Source: Thermodesulfobacteriaceae bacterium
GTDB taxonomy: Bacteria > Desulfobacterota > Thermodesulfobacteria > Thermodesulfobacteriales > Thermodesulfobacteriaceae
Assembly (NCBI GenBank): GCA_015494725.1
Contig: WGAR01000161.1
Coordinates: 1 to 34,671, forward strand
Length of the DNA: 34,671 nt
Direction: 5' to 3'
The translations under genes and the position numbers were made by a program. The notes under the pieces were generated by a model, which saw nothing but the letters and a program-made list of their open reading frames with translations, made no database searches and was not told the origin of the DNA. Positions 9,063 to 16,633 of this stretch are shown piece by piece (position 1 is the stretch's first letter; the number at the start of each line of letters is the position of its first letter).

Positions 9063-9947
9063 CTACGCCCCCGGAATAATGTGTGGAATGACGCCCAGGC
9101 CCTGCAAGCCTTTGATCACGTTCATAAAGCCGGCCAGAAAGAGGATGGCCAGCACCATCCAGCGCACAAAGACCGGTTTGATGATCTCCGCCACCTTGGC
9201 CCCGATCCGGGCCCCGATGGTAATGCCCACCACCGCCGGAATTACGATGGAGGGAAGGATGGCTCCCTTGGTAAGATAGATCCCGATGGCCGGGGCGTTG
9301 GCGGTGATGATGAGCATACTGGTGGCGGTGGCTACCTTGATGGGAGCCCCCATAAGCATGTTCAGCACCGGCACGTTGGCCCACCCGGCTCCCAGACCGA
9401 ACATCCCGGCCACGAACCCGATAATGGCAAAAACCACCAGAGAGAGAGGGGTGTTCTTTACCTGAAAGCGTACAATGCGCCCCAGGGAAGGCTCGAACCA
9501 CTCTCCCCGGAGCCCCAGGGCCCGGGACCACCCGTCCACCTCTTCGTCGCGCACCTCCGGAAACTCCAGACGCTTCGAAAGCATCATCACCGCAAAGACC
9601 AGCAGGATAATGGCTCCCAGCATGATCTCGATGTAGTACTTCCCACCGGGAAAGGCGCTGGTCACCTTAAGACCGATGATGCCCCCCACCACCGAGGTGA
9701 TGATCATCACCGGAGCCATAAGGGCGAAGATACGAATGTTGGCCAGCCCGATCTTGGTAAGGTAGGGGACCGAAGAAAGGGCCGAGGTCACCGCCATTAC
9801 CAGACCGGCGCCTCGAATAAAATCTACATGAAAGGGAAAAATAATAGTGGAAAGAGGAACAAAAAGCACTCCTCCCCCCACTCCGGACACCGGCGAAATA
9901 ATACCGATCAACAGAGTGAAAATAAAAAGAATAATAGACCACTCCAT
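9063..9947 (-). CDS. TSUP family transporter (sulfite exporter TauE/SafE-like)
   Basis: 294 aa; IISPVSGVGGGVLFVPLSTI and GFVAGMFGLGAGWANVPVLNMLMG twin TSUP repeats. Confidence 0.9.
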   Translation of the reverse strand: MEWSIILFIFTLLIGIISPVSGVGGGVLFVPLSTIIFPFHVDFIRGAGLVMAVTSALSSVPYLTKIGLANIRIFALMAPVMIITSVVGGIIGLKVTSAFPGGKYYIEIMLGAIILLVFAVMMLSKRLEFPEVRDEEVDGWSRALGLRGEWFEPSLGRIVRFQVKNTPLSLVVFAIIGFVAGMFGLGAGWANVPVLNMLMGAPIKVATATSMLIITANAPAIGIYLTKGAILPSIVIPAVVGITIGARIGAKVAEIIKPVFVRWMVLAILFLAGFMNVIKGLQGLGVIPHIIPGA

Positions 9948-10083
9948 CTATCCGCCTCCGAAACTTAGTTCCGTTTCAACTCCTCTTTATCTCAGAGTCT
10001 CTTAGCAACTTTTGGTCCTCCTGTCAAACGGAATTTTTTACCAAAATCGGCCATCTGGGGTAATTGTACCTGTTTTGGGATGG

Positions 10084-11025
10084 TTAAGTTCTATTTACTA
10101 CCACCACGGTGGGCGAAACAACCCGGTGGATCACCCGTTCGGAAACACTCCCCACCAGGACCTCTTTGAGATACCCCCTCCCTCGACGACCCATAAAGAC
10201 CAGATCGTAACCCCCGGCCTCGGCCTCCCGCACGATCTCCTCCGCCGGATCCCCGGAAACCCTTTTGGTGAGGATACGGGTCTTGAGACCCAGATCCCGC
10301 AGGAATTGTTCGGCCTCGGCAAGCACCGCCTCGGCCTCTTCGGAACGGATCTTCTTTTCCAGGACCGAAAGGATTTCCACCACATAGAAAAGTACGATCT
10401 CCCGGGGTTCCCAGAGCAACCCCAGCCCGGCAGCCTCCTCCAGGGCCTTGCGGGCATAGGGGGACCCATCCAGACACACCAGGAATCGCGGATCGCGGCA
10501 GTGAGCCTTCTCCGCAAAAAGGCGCCCCACCACATAGGTGGAATGTTCGCCCGGACGATGCAAAAGGGCGTGAGTACAGCTTCCCAGCACCAGCTCCGCC
10601 AGATGGGACCGGGCCCGACGGGCGATGATCTCCGCCTTTATCCCCTCGCGGTTGGCCCAGAGCACCAGTTCTCGCGGAGGGTGGCCGCGCAGAATGACCC
10701 TCTCCACCGCCACCTCCGGAAGATCCCTCCGCAGACGTTCTTCGGCCTGAGCCAGAAAGGGCCGGGCCTCCTTCTCAAGATATTTTTCGTAAAGGTCCCG
10801 CAACAGGCCGCTTTCCTCCAGGAGGGCCTCCAGACGCAGGTCCCGACCCAGGGCCTTCTTCAGGGCATCATCCGAGACCACATGGACCAGATAGATCTTC
10901 TCCACCAGTCCGGGAGGCATCTCCCGAAGCATGCACACCAGAAAATCCAGGAGCATCTCCGAAGATCCATCCTTGCCCAGGGGAACCATGGGCTTGGCCA
11001 GATGAGGCAAAAACCTCTGGGGCAT
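10084..11025 (-). CDS. Tandem universal stress protein (two Usp domains)
   Basis: MGRRGRGYLKEVLVGSVSERVIHRVVSPTVVVV ATP-binding Usp signature in the second domain; first domain more degenerate. Start set at MPQRFLP (GGAGGACAAAAATG). Confidence 0.88.
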   Translation of the reverse strand: MPQRFLPHLAKPMVPLGKDGSSEMLLDFLVCMLREMPPGLVEKIYLVHVVSDDALKKALGRDLRLEALLEESGLLRDLYEKYLEKEARPFLAQAEERLRRDLPEVAVERVILRGHPPRELVLWANREGIKAEIIARRARSHLAELVLGSCTHALLHRPGEHSTYVVGRLFAEKAHCRDPRFLVCLDGSPYARKALEEAAGLGLLWEPREIVLFYVVEILSVLEKKIRSEEAEAVLAEAEQFLRDLGLKTRILTKRVSGDPAEEIVREAEAGGYDLVFMGRRGRGYLKEVLVGSVSERVIHRVVSPTVVVVNRT

Positions 11026-11045
11026 TTTTGTCCTCCTGCCAGGAA

Positions 11046-12791
11046 TTAATAGAAGATCAGAAGCCATACGTTGGCTATGGCCACACTTATGAGCATATAA
11101 ATGAATCCCACCTTCATGTACTCGAAGAATTTGATTCGATGCCCGGCGGCCTCGGCGATTCCCAGGGTCACCACATTGGCACTGGCTCCGATCATGGTGC
11201 CGTTACCGCCGAAACAGGCTCCCAGGGCCAGGGCCCACCACAGGACATGCGTCTCGGCCCCCGGGATGACCCGGCTCAGATAGGCGGTGATGGGAAGCAT
11301 GGTGGCGGTAAAGGGAATATTATCCACAAAAGCACTCATGATGGCCGCCACCCACAGGATAAGACAGGTGGCCACGGTAAGGGAACCCTGGGAAAGCCTG
11401 TAAACCCCATCGGCCACCATATCCAGAAGCCCGGTCTCCTCCACCGAACCCACCAGGATGAAAAGGAACATGAAAAAGAGAAGCGTGGTCCATTCGATGT
11501 CTTTTTCCACCACCTCCAGGAGATCCACCTTTTTGGTTACCAGGGCGTAGGTAAAGAGAAGGGAGGCCCCGAAGAGCGCGGCTACCGAAACCTCCATATG
11601 AAAGATCCCGTGGGTAATGAAGAAAAAGATCACCACGGTCATGATGATCAGCCCCACGGCAAGCAGGGTACCGTCGGTGATACGATATTCCTCGCGAAGT
11701 TTGGCGATAAAGGCCTCCACGTCCTCCACCCTGGCCCGGGCGTAATCCTTCCCATAGACCAAGCGGGAAAAAAAGAAAAGGGCCACCATGGAAAGGACCA
11801 CCACCGGTCCGAGGTTCTCCACGAACTGCATAAAGGTAAGCCCGGCGTAGGAACCGATCATGATGTTCGGGGGGTCACCGATGAGGGTGGCGGTGCCCCC
11901 GATGTTGGAGGCCAGGATCTCGGGAATGAGAAGGACCAGAGGGGAGATCCCTAGGGAGAGGGCGATCTCAATGGTCACCGGGGTAAGGAGCAGCATGGTG
12001 GTAACGTTATCCAGAAAGGCCGAGGTAACCGCTGTAAAGGTGGAAAGGATCACACAAAGGAGGAATACGTTCCCCCGGGCCAGCTGATAGCTCTTGTACG
12101 CACACCACTGAAAGATCCCGGTGCGTTTGAGCACCCCCACAATGATCATCATACCCATAAGGAGAAAGATCACGTTCATATCGATGGCGGCGATGGCCCG
12201 CTCGTATGAAATGATGTGAAAGGCCGGATCCCAGATGCCCAGGGTGTAGGTGACAGCGAGCATCAGAGCAGCCCCCAGCATGGCGGCCACGGTACGGTGG
12301 AGGAGTTCGAAACTTATGAGCACGTAAGCCAGAATGAAGACCACGGTCGAGATCCAGAAGGCCGGGCCAGGATACCGCTTGAGGATCACGTTCTTGACCA
12401 CGAAGAGATCCTGCCCGTGCACGGCCCATTCCGAGGGCTCTATCTCCAGTTCCACGGGCCGGAAACTGCTCTTGTAAATCTCCACCACCAGTTTTCCCTT
12501 ACGGAAGGCTTCCTCCGGCACCTCGGCCACCACCTGAAAAGAACCGTCGGCCTCGGTCTCCAGGCTTTCCAGCTCTTCATGCCCGTGTCGGCCTTTACGG
12601 AAGGTGAGGGGCTTTCCGTTGAGCAGGAGACGGATTTCGGCCTCATCCACCGGCTCTTTGTGGGTATCCAGCACCCTTCCGGTGAGATGGAGGCGCAGGA
12701 GTCTTTCCCCGGGAGGGGCGGTTTCCGCGGCCCATCCCTTCATTCCCAAGCACAAAAACCCCAGGACCAGGACCAACACCGCCTTTCTCAT
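11046..12791 (-). CDS. ArsB/NhaD/CitM-type ion transporter with N-terminal signal peptide and exported beta-sandwich-like domain
   Basis: LDNVTTMLLLTPVTIEIA, ASNIGGTATLIGDPPNIMIGS, FVDNIPFTATMLPI, GGNGTMIGASANVV motifs of the IT superfamily; N-terminal ~140 aa soluble domain after MRKAVLVLVLGFLCLGMKGWAAE. Confidence 0.9.
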   Translation of the reverse strand: MRKAVLVLVLGFLCLGMKGWAAETAPPGERLLRLHLTGRVLDTHKEPVDEAEIRLLLNGKPLTFRKGRHGHEELESLETEADGSFQVVAEVPEEAFRKGKLVVEIYKSSFRPVELEIEPSEWAVHGQDLFVVKNVILKRYPGPAFWISTVVFILAYVLISFELLHRTVAAMLGAALMLAVTYTLGIWDPAFHIISYERAIAAIDMNVIFLLMGMMIIVGVLKRTGIFQWCAYKSYQLARGNVFLLCVILSTFTAVTSAFLDNVTTMLLLTPVTIEIALSLGISPLVLLIPEILASNIGGTATLIGDPPNIMIGSYAGLTFMQFVENLGPVVVLSMVALFFFSRLVYGKDYARARVEDVEAFIAKLREEYRITDGTLLAVGLIIMTVVIFFFITHGIFHMEVSVAALFGASLLFTYALVTKKVDLLEVVEKDIEWTTLLFFMFLFILVGSVEETGLLDMVADGVYRLSQGSLTVATCLILWVAAIMSAFVDNIPFTATMLPITAYLSRVIPGAETHVLWWALALGACFGGNGTMIGASANVVTLGIAEAAGHRIKFFEYMKVGFIYMLISVAIANVWLLIFY

Positions 12792-12862
12792 CTCTTCCCC
12801 TCCGCAAGGTGTTATCCCTCAAGGCTTTACTAAAAAATCCCGCTCCTGTAAATCCTTTAGGG

Positions 12863-13129
12863 ATGAAAACCTTCCGTTCGGCCAAAGACCTGCGGCTTTT
12901 CCTCAAAAGGTTTTTCAGGGAAAGGCTTCCCGGCCTGCCTGCGGACTTCCGTCTGGAGGTGGAGGTTTATTCTTATCGACCCCCCAGGGCAGCCCTCAGG
13001 CTCCCGGTACATTCCGAGGGGAACCCCGCCCGGGCCCATCAGGTGGATCGTCTGGTAGCGGAGCTGGAAAGGGAGGGACTGGAGCTCGAGGTCTTCTATC
13101 TGGACGACGAGGCCGAGGCCCTATCCTGA
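12863..13129 (+). CDS. Hypothetical protein (88 aa)
   Basis: ORF MKTFRSAKDLRLFLKRFFRERLPG...; ATG preceded by TTTAGGG; convergent overlap with the next gene. No family recognised. Confidence 0.5.
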   Translation: MKTFRSAKDLRLFLKRFFRERLPGLPADFRLEVEVYSYRPPRAALRLPVHSEGNPARAHQVDRLVAELEREGLELEVFYLDDEAEALS

Positions 13130-14314
13130 ACGGAGTTTATCCTCAAGCCAGAGGGGAAACTCAAACCAGGGCAGGGCCAGATTTCCCTGAGGAAGGAGCC
13201 TTCTCTCCTCCACCTGGCAGACCAATACCCCCTCCCCGGCTTCCTTTCCCGCAAGTTCCCTGAATTTTTTTAAGGGTTCCCAGTGCCTGGGCGTCGGGGT
13301 AGCCGTGAGTTTGATTTCCACCGGATAAAGCTTTCCCTGAAGGGGAAGGATCAGGTCCACCTCCAAACTCTGGCGGGTGCGGAAGTAATAAAGATCGGGG
13401 GAAAGGCCCCAGTGGGCCATGAGTTTTAGGGCCTCACAGACCACCCAACCCTCAAAGAGGGGACCTCCCAGGGGACCGGAAAGAGCCGTCTCCGGAGAGG
13501 GTAAGCGGGTAAGGGTACAGACCAAGGCACTATCCAGGAAATAGAGCCGGGGTCTCTTGACTACCCTCTTGCGGAGATTGCGATAAAACGGAGGCAGAAG
13601 ATAGACAATGTAGGAGGCCTCAAGCACCGAGATCCAGCTCTTTATCGTGGGTACACTCACTCCCACCTCCGCGGCTAAACGACTGTAGTTCAATTCCTGG
13701 CCGTGGAGAGCGGCGAGAAGCCGGATAAAAGTCTCAAAAAGTTTTAGCTCGCGGATATTTTGCAGCTGGCGCACATCTCTTTCCAGATAGGTCTGAAGAT
13801 AAGAACGAACCCAGAGCTCCCTCTTTTCGGGATATAACGCGACCTCTGGATACCCTCCGAGCCAGAGGTATTCCTCGAGCGTTCTCCGGGGGAACAGATC
13901 TTTAATCTCGGAAAAGGAAAAGGGGAGCAGTTCCAGGAGGGCCACACGCCCGGCAAGGGATTCGGTAATCTGACTCATGAGTTGAAACTGTTGGGATCCG
14001 GTAAGGAGAAAACGTCCGGAAAGATGGCGTTTACGATCTATTTCCATTTTGAGGTAGGGAAAAAGTGGGGGAACATACTGGACTTCGTCCAGAATGAGGC
14101 TTTTATCCCGAAAACGGGAGAGAAAGCCCCGGGGATCGGAAAGCGCGAACTCTCTTTCCAGAGGGTCATCAAAGCTGAGATAAGCATAGCGATCTCCGAA
14201 CTCCCGGAGAAGAAAGGTGGTCTTTCCCGACTGACGGGGGCCGGTGATGAGGACCGCAGGAAAATTCTTTACCGCTTCATCCACGGCCCTTTTAAGAAGG
14301 CGAGGAACATACAT
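13121..14314 (-). CDS. AAA ATPase with C-terminal DUF4143-type domain
   Basis: Walker A ITGPRQSGKTTF, Walker B SLILDEVQYVP, LLTGSQQFQLM, C-terminal EVDLILPLQGKLYPVEIK nuclease-like segment. Confidence 0.92.
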   Translation of the reverse strand: MYVPRLLKRAVDEAVKNFPAVLITGPRQSGKTTFLLREFGDRYAYLSFDDPLEREFALSDPRGFLSRFRDKSLILDEVQYVPPLFPYLKMEIDRKRHLSGRFLLTGSQQFQLMSQITESLAGRVALLELLPFSFSEIKDLFPRRTLEEYLWLGGYPEVALYPEKRELWVRSYLQTYLERDVRQLQNIRELKLFETFIRLLAALHGQELNYSRLAAEVGVSVPTIKSWISVLEASYIVYLLPPFYRNLRKRVVKRPRLYFLDSALVCTLTRLPSPETALSGPLGGPLFEGWVVCEALKLMAHWGLSPDLYYFRTRQSLEVDLILPLQGKLYPVEIKLTATPTPRHWEPLKKFRELAGKEAGEGVLVCQVEERRLLPQGNLALPWFEFPLWLEDKLRSG

Positions 14315-14322
14315 GCGAAAAA

Positions 14323-14349
14323 ATTAAACTTGAACTTTAAATTTGTCAA
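14323..14349 (-). promoter_or_regulatory. Candidate sigma70-type promoter of the ATPase gene
   Basis: Minus strand TTGACA (14344-14349), 15-nt spacer, TTTAAT (14323-14328), 8 nt before the ATG. Confidence 0.45.
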
Positions 14350-14351
14350 AA

Positions 14352-14996
14352 CTAACGTCGGCGCTGGGTGATGATGTCCTCGTAGGCCCATTTTTTCAGG
14401 ATGGCCTCCATCTCTTTCCGGGTGAGTTGAGGGCGTTCGTAGAGGCCCGCGGCCTCACGCTGGCGAAAGGCCTCATAGAGGATGATCCCGGTAGCCACGG
14501 AAACGTTGAGACTCCGGACCATCCCCATCATAGGGATCATGATCCGGTGGGTGGCCAGGGGAAGCAGCTCTGGCGAGACCCCTTCCACTTCGTTCCCCAC
14601 CACGATCACCGTGGGGCGGGTATAGTCCACCTCGCGGAAGTCGCGGGTTCCGGCCCCGAGCCAGGTTACCACCACCTGATATCCATCCCGAAGAAATTCC
14701 CGGAGTTTCTCCACCGGATCCTCCACCCTTTCCAGAAAGACCCAGCGATGGGCCCCCAGGGTTACCGCCTCGTTGATCGACGGGCCCTTCGGATCCGGAT
14801 ATCCGTAAAAGATGCGCAGGATGCCCACCGCTTCGGCCGTGCGGATGAGAGCAGAGAAATTGTGTTCGTTGCGGACCCGGTCCATGAAAAGGACCAGATC
14901 CCTCTGACGTTTTTCCAGGACCTCCCTCATGCGAGAAAGTCGCCGGGGGAGAACCAGGTATCTATCCCCGCCCAATTCGACGCAATCCCTCCTCAT
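14352..14996 (-). CDS. trmH: SpoU/TrmH-family tRNA (guanosine-2'-O-)-methyltransferase
   Basis: RMREVLEKRQRDLVLFMDRVRNEHNFSALIRTAEAVGI, VVGNEVEGVSPELL, IPMMGMVRSLNVSVATGIILYEA SPOUT motifs; overlaps the upstream gene by 35 nt if the first ATG is used. Confidence 0.9.
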   Translation of the reverse strand: MRRDCVELGGDRYLVLPRRLSRMREVLEKRQRDLVLFMDRVRNEHNFSALIRTAEAVGILRIFYGYPDPKGPSINEAVTLGAHRWVFLERVEDPVEKLREFLRDGYQVVVTWLGAGTRDFREVDYTRPTVIVVGNEVEGVSPELLPLATHRIMIPMMGMVRSLNVSVATGIILYEAFRQREAAGLYERPQLTRKEMEAILKKWAYEDIITQRRR

Positions 14997-15627
14997 CCAG
15001 AATCCTTATCTGTCGGCCGGAAACCTGGATGAGCCCCTCCTCGGAGAAGCGGGAAAGCACCCGGGAGAGGGTCTCGGGCACGGTCCCCAAAAGAGCGGCC
15101 AGTTCGCCTTTAGGGATCTCCAGCTCGAACTCCGGCCCCCGATGTTCCAAAAGATAGAGAAGATAGGCCGCCAAGCGTTCCGGGACCTCCTTTAAGGACA
15201 GGGAATCCACCAGTGCGGCCATGGTCCGGAGACGCAGGGAGAGGAGGGCGAGCATATTGAGGGCCAGCTCCGGGCGTCGGCGAATGAGGTCCAGAAAGGC
15301 CTCCCGGGGGAAAAAGAGGACCCGGGCCGGGGTGAGGGCCTCGGCCCAGGCCGGATATCGGGAACCGGAAAAGAGGGCCGCTTCGGCAAAGGCCTCTCCG
15401 GGCCCCAGGATATGCAGGGTCTGCTGGCGTCCCCGGGCCGAGAGTCTATAAATCTTAACCATCCCCTCCGCCACCAGATAAAACCCCCGGGCCTCCTCCT
15501 CGGCGGAAAAAATCACCCCGCCCTTATCATAGGAACGAAGCAGGGCTATCCCCGCCAGCCGGGAAAGATCCTCCTCGGAAAGCCCCCGAAACAGGGTGGA
15601 TTTTTCCAGGATCTTCTTTACTTCCAT
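14962..15627 (-). CDS. Crp/Fnr-family transcriptional regulator
   Basis: cNMP-binding fold (LFRGLSEEDLSRLAGIA...GEAFAEAALFSGSRYP) and HTH (GELAALLGTVPETLSRVLSRFSEEGLI). Start MEVKKILEKS; the longer ORF runs antisense through both tRNAs and is rejected. Confidence 0.93.
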   Translation of the reverse strand: MEVKKILEKSTLFRGLSEEDLSRLAGIALLRSYDKGGVIFSAEEEARGFYLVAEGMVKIYRLSARGRQQTLHILGPGEAFAEAALFSGSRYPAWAEALTPARVLFFPREAFLDLIRRRPELALNMLALLSLRLRTMAALVDSLSLKEVPERLAAYLLYLLEHRGPEFELEIPKGELAALLGTVPETLSRVLSRFSEEGLIQVSGRQIRILDEEGLRRIGRG

Positions 15628-15699
15628 AGAACTTATATTTAAGCCTAACTCCGGACTCTTGACAAAGGAGGCATCCCCTGAAAGATTATAGTAGATGCT

Positions 15700-15771
15700 G
15701 GCGGCGTAGCTCAGCGGTAGAGCGGGGATCTCATAAGTCCTAGGTCGGGGGTTCGAGTCCCTCCGCCGCCA
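15700..15771 (+). tRNA. tRNA with CAU anticodon (elongator Met most likely; Ile2 not excluded)
   Basis: GGCGGCG/CGCCGCC acceptor stem, GCTC..GAGC D-arm, GGGAT-CTCATAA-GTCCT anticodon arm, GGGGG-TTCGAGT-CCCTC T-arm; CCA not encoded. Confidence 0.95.
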
Positions 15772-15795
15772 TGGTAAAATAGGAGAAGCTAGAAC

Positions 15796-15870
15796 GGCGG
15801 CGTAGCCAAGTGGTAAGGCGACGGCCTGCAAAGCCGTGAATCCGGGGTTCGAATCCCCGCGCCGCCTCCA
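15796..15870 (+). tRNA. tRNA-Cys (GCA), CCA encoded
   Basis: GGCGGCG/CGCCGCC acceptor, ACGGC-CTGCAAA-GCCGT anticodon arm, CGGGG-TTCGAAT-CCCCG T-arm, U73 discriminator, terminal CCA. Confidence 0.97.
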
Positions 15871-15877
15871 TTAAGGA
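15865..15877 (+). repeat. Left copy of 13-bp direct repeat CCTCCATTAAGGA (includes tRNA-Cys 3' end)
   Basis: Identical to 16246-16258. Confidence 0.9.
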
Positions 15878-15889
15878 GCGAGGTAAAAA

Positions 15890-16255
15890 GTGTCCGCTGC
15901 TTCCAACCCCGGGTTCTCCGAGGAAGCCTTAAGGCCTCTGATAGAAAAGCTTGTCTCCGAGGCCGTGGCCAAATTTATCCAGGAGAACGAACTTCGGGCC
16001 CGGGAACTTTCCCTCATGGAGAGAATCATCCGGGTGGAGGAAGAACTGAAGGCCCTGCGCGAGATCCAGCTCTCCATGCTCCGCGAGATGAACGCTCGCT
16101 TTGAAGCCATGGACAAACGCTTTGAGGCTCTTCAGCGGGAAATGGACAAGCGCTTCGAGGCCATGGAGAAAAGGCTAAACTTTATGCAATGGTTCATGGG
16201 GGCGGGGTTCGCTTTTCTCACCATCCTGGTCACTTTATTCAGATTCCTCCATTAA
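15890..16255 (+). CDS. Small coiled-coil protein with C-terminal transmembrane helix
   Basis: GTG start after TTAAGGAGCGAGG; long charged helix with RFEAMDK/RFEALQREMDK/RFEAMEK repeats; C-terminal FMQWFMGAGFAFLTILVTLFRFLH hydrophobic helix. Confidence 0.8.
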   Translation: MSAASNPGFSEEALRPLIEKLVSEAVAKFIQENELRARELSLMERIIRVEEELKALREIQLSMLREMNARFEAMDKRFEALQREMDKRFEAMEKRLNFMQWFMGAGFAFLTILVTLFRFLH

Positions 16256-16258
16256 GGA
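16246..16258 (+). repeat. Right copy of 13-bp direct repeat CCTCCATTAAGGA
   Basis: Identical to 15865-15877; contains the stop codon of the coiled-coil ORF and the AAGGA ahead of queD. Confidence 0.9.
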
Positions 16259-16261
16259 AAG

Positions 16262-16633
16262 ATGTACGAACTTACCGTAAGAGACGAATTTTCCGCCGCT
16301 CACCAGCTCCGGGGCTACGAAGGGGCCTGCGAGCATCTCCATGGACACAACTGGAAGGTGGAGGTGGCGGTACGGGGCAGGGATCTCAACTCCATCGGGA
16401 TCCTCATCGATTTTAAGGAGCTCAAAAGGGCCCTGCGGGAGGTCCTGGGCGAACTCGATCACCGTAATCTCAACGAACTCCCGGCCTTTCGGGAACTCAA
16501 TCCCTCCTCGGAAAACCTGGCCCGGTATATCTTTGATCGGCTTCGGGAACGACTTGCCGGAAAACCGGTCAAGGTCTATCGGGTTACGGTGTGCGAAACC
16601 GAAAGGGCCTGTGCCAGTTATCTTGAGGACTGA
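16262..16633 (+). CDS. queD: 6-carboxytetrahydropterin synthase (QueD/PTPS family)
   Basis: 123 aa; FSAAHQLRGYEGACEHLHGHNWKVEV, LIDFKELK, LDHRNLNEL, PSSENLARYIFDRL motifs. Confidence 0.93.
   Translation: MYELTVRDEFSAAHQLRGYEGACEHLHGHNWKVEVAVRGRDLNSIGILIDFKELKRALREVLGELDHRNLNELPAFRELNPSSENLARYIFDRLRERLAGKPVKVYRVTVCETERACASYLED

Noticed and set aside
8653-9531. 292-aa minus-strand ORF fused into the small membrane protein
   Set aside because: The upstream part is the out-of-frame reading of the TSUP gene; the real CDS begins at the ATG at 9060.
9081-9968. 295-aa plus-strand ORF, His/Asp-rich (DHHRKDQQDNGSQHD...)
   Set aside because: Antisense of hydrophobic TSUP codons generates this composition; no independent support.
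15628-15831. N-terminal extension of the Crp/Fnr ORF (MQAVALPLGYAAVLASPILPWRRRDSNPRPRTYEIPALPLSYAAS...)
   Set aside because: This is the antisense translation of the two tRNA genes; 'RRRDSNPRP..EIPALPLSY' is a typical spurious tRNA-antisense peptide. Start moved to 15627.
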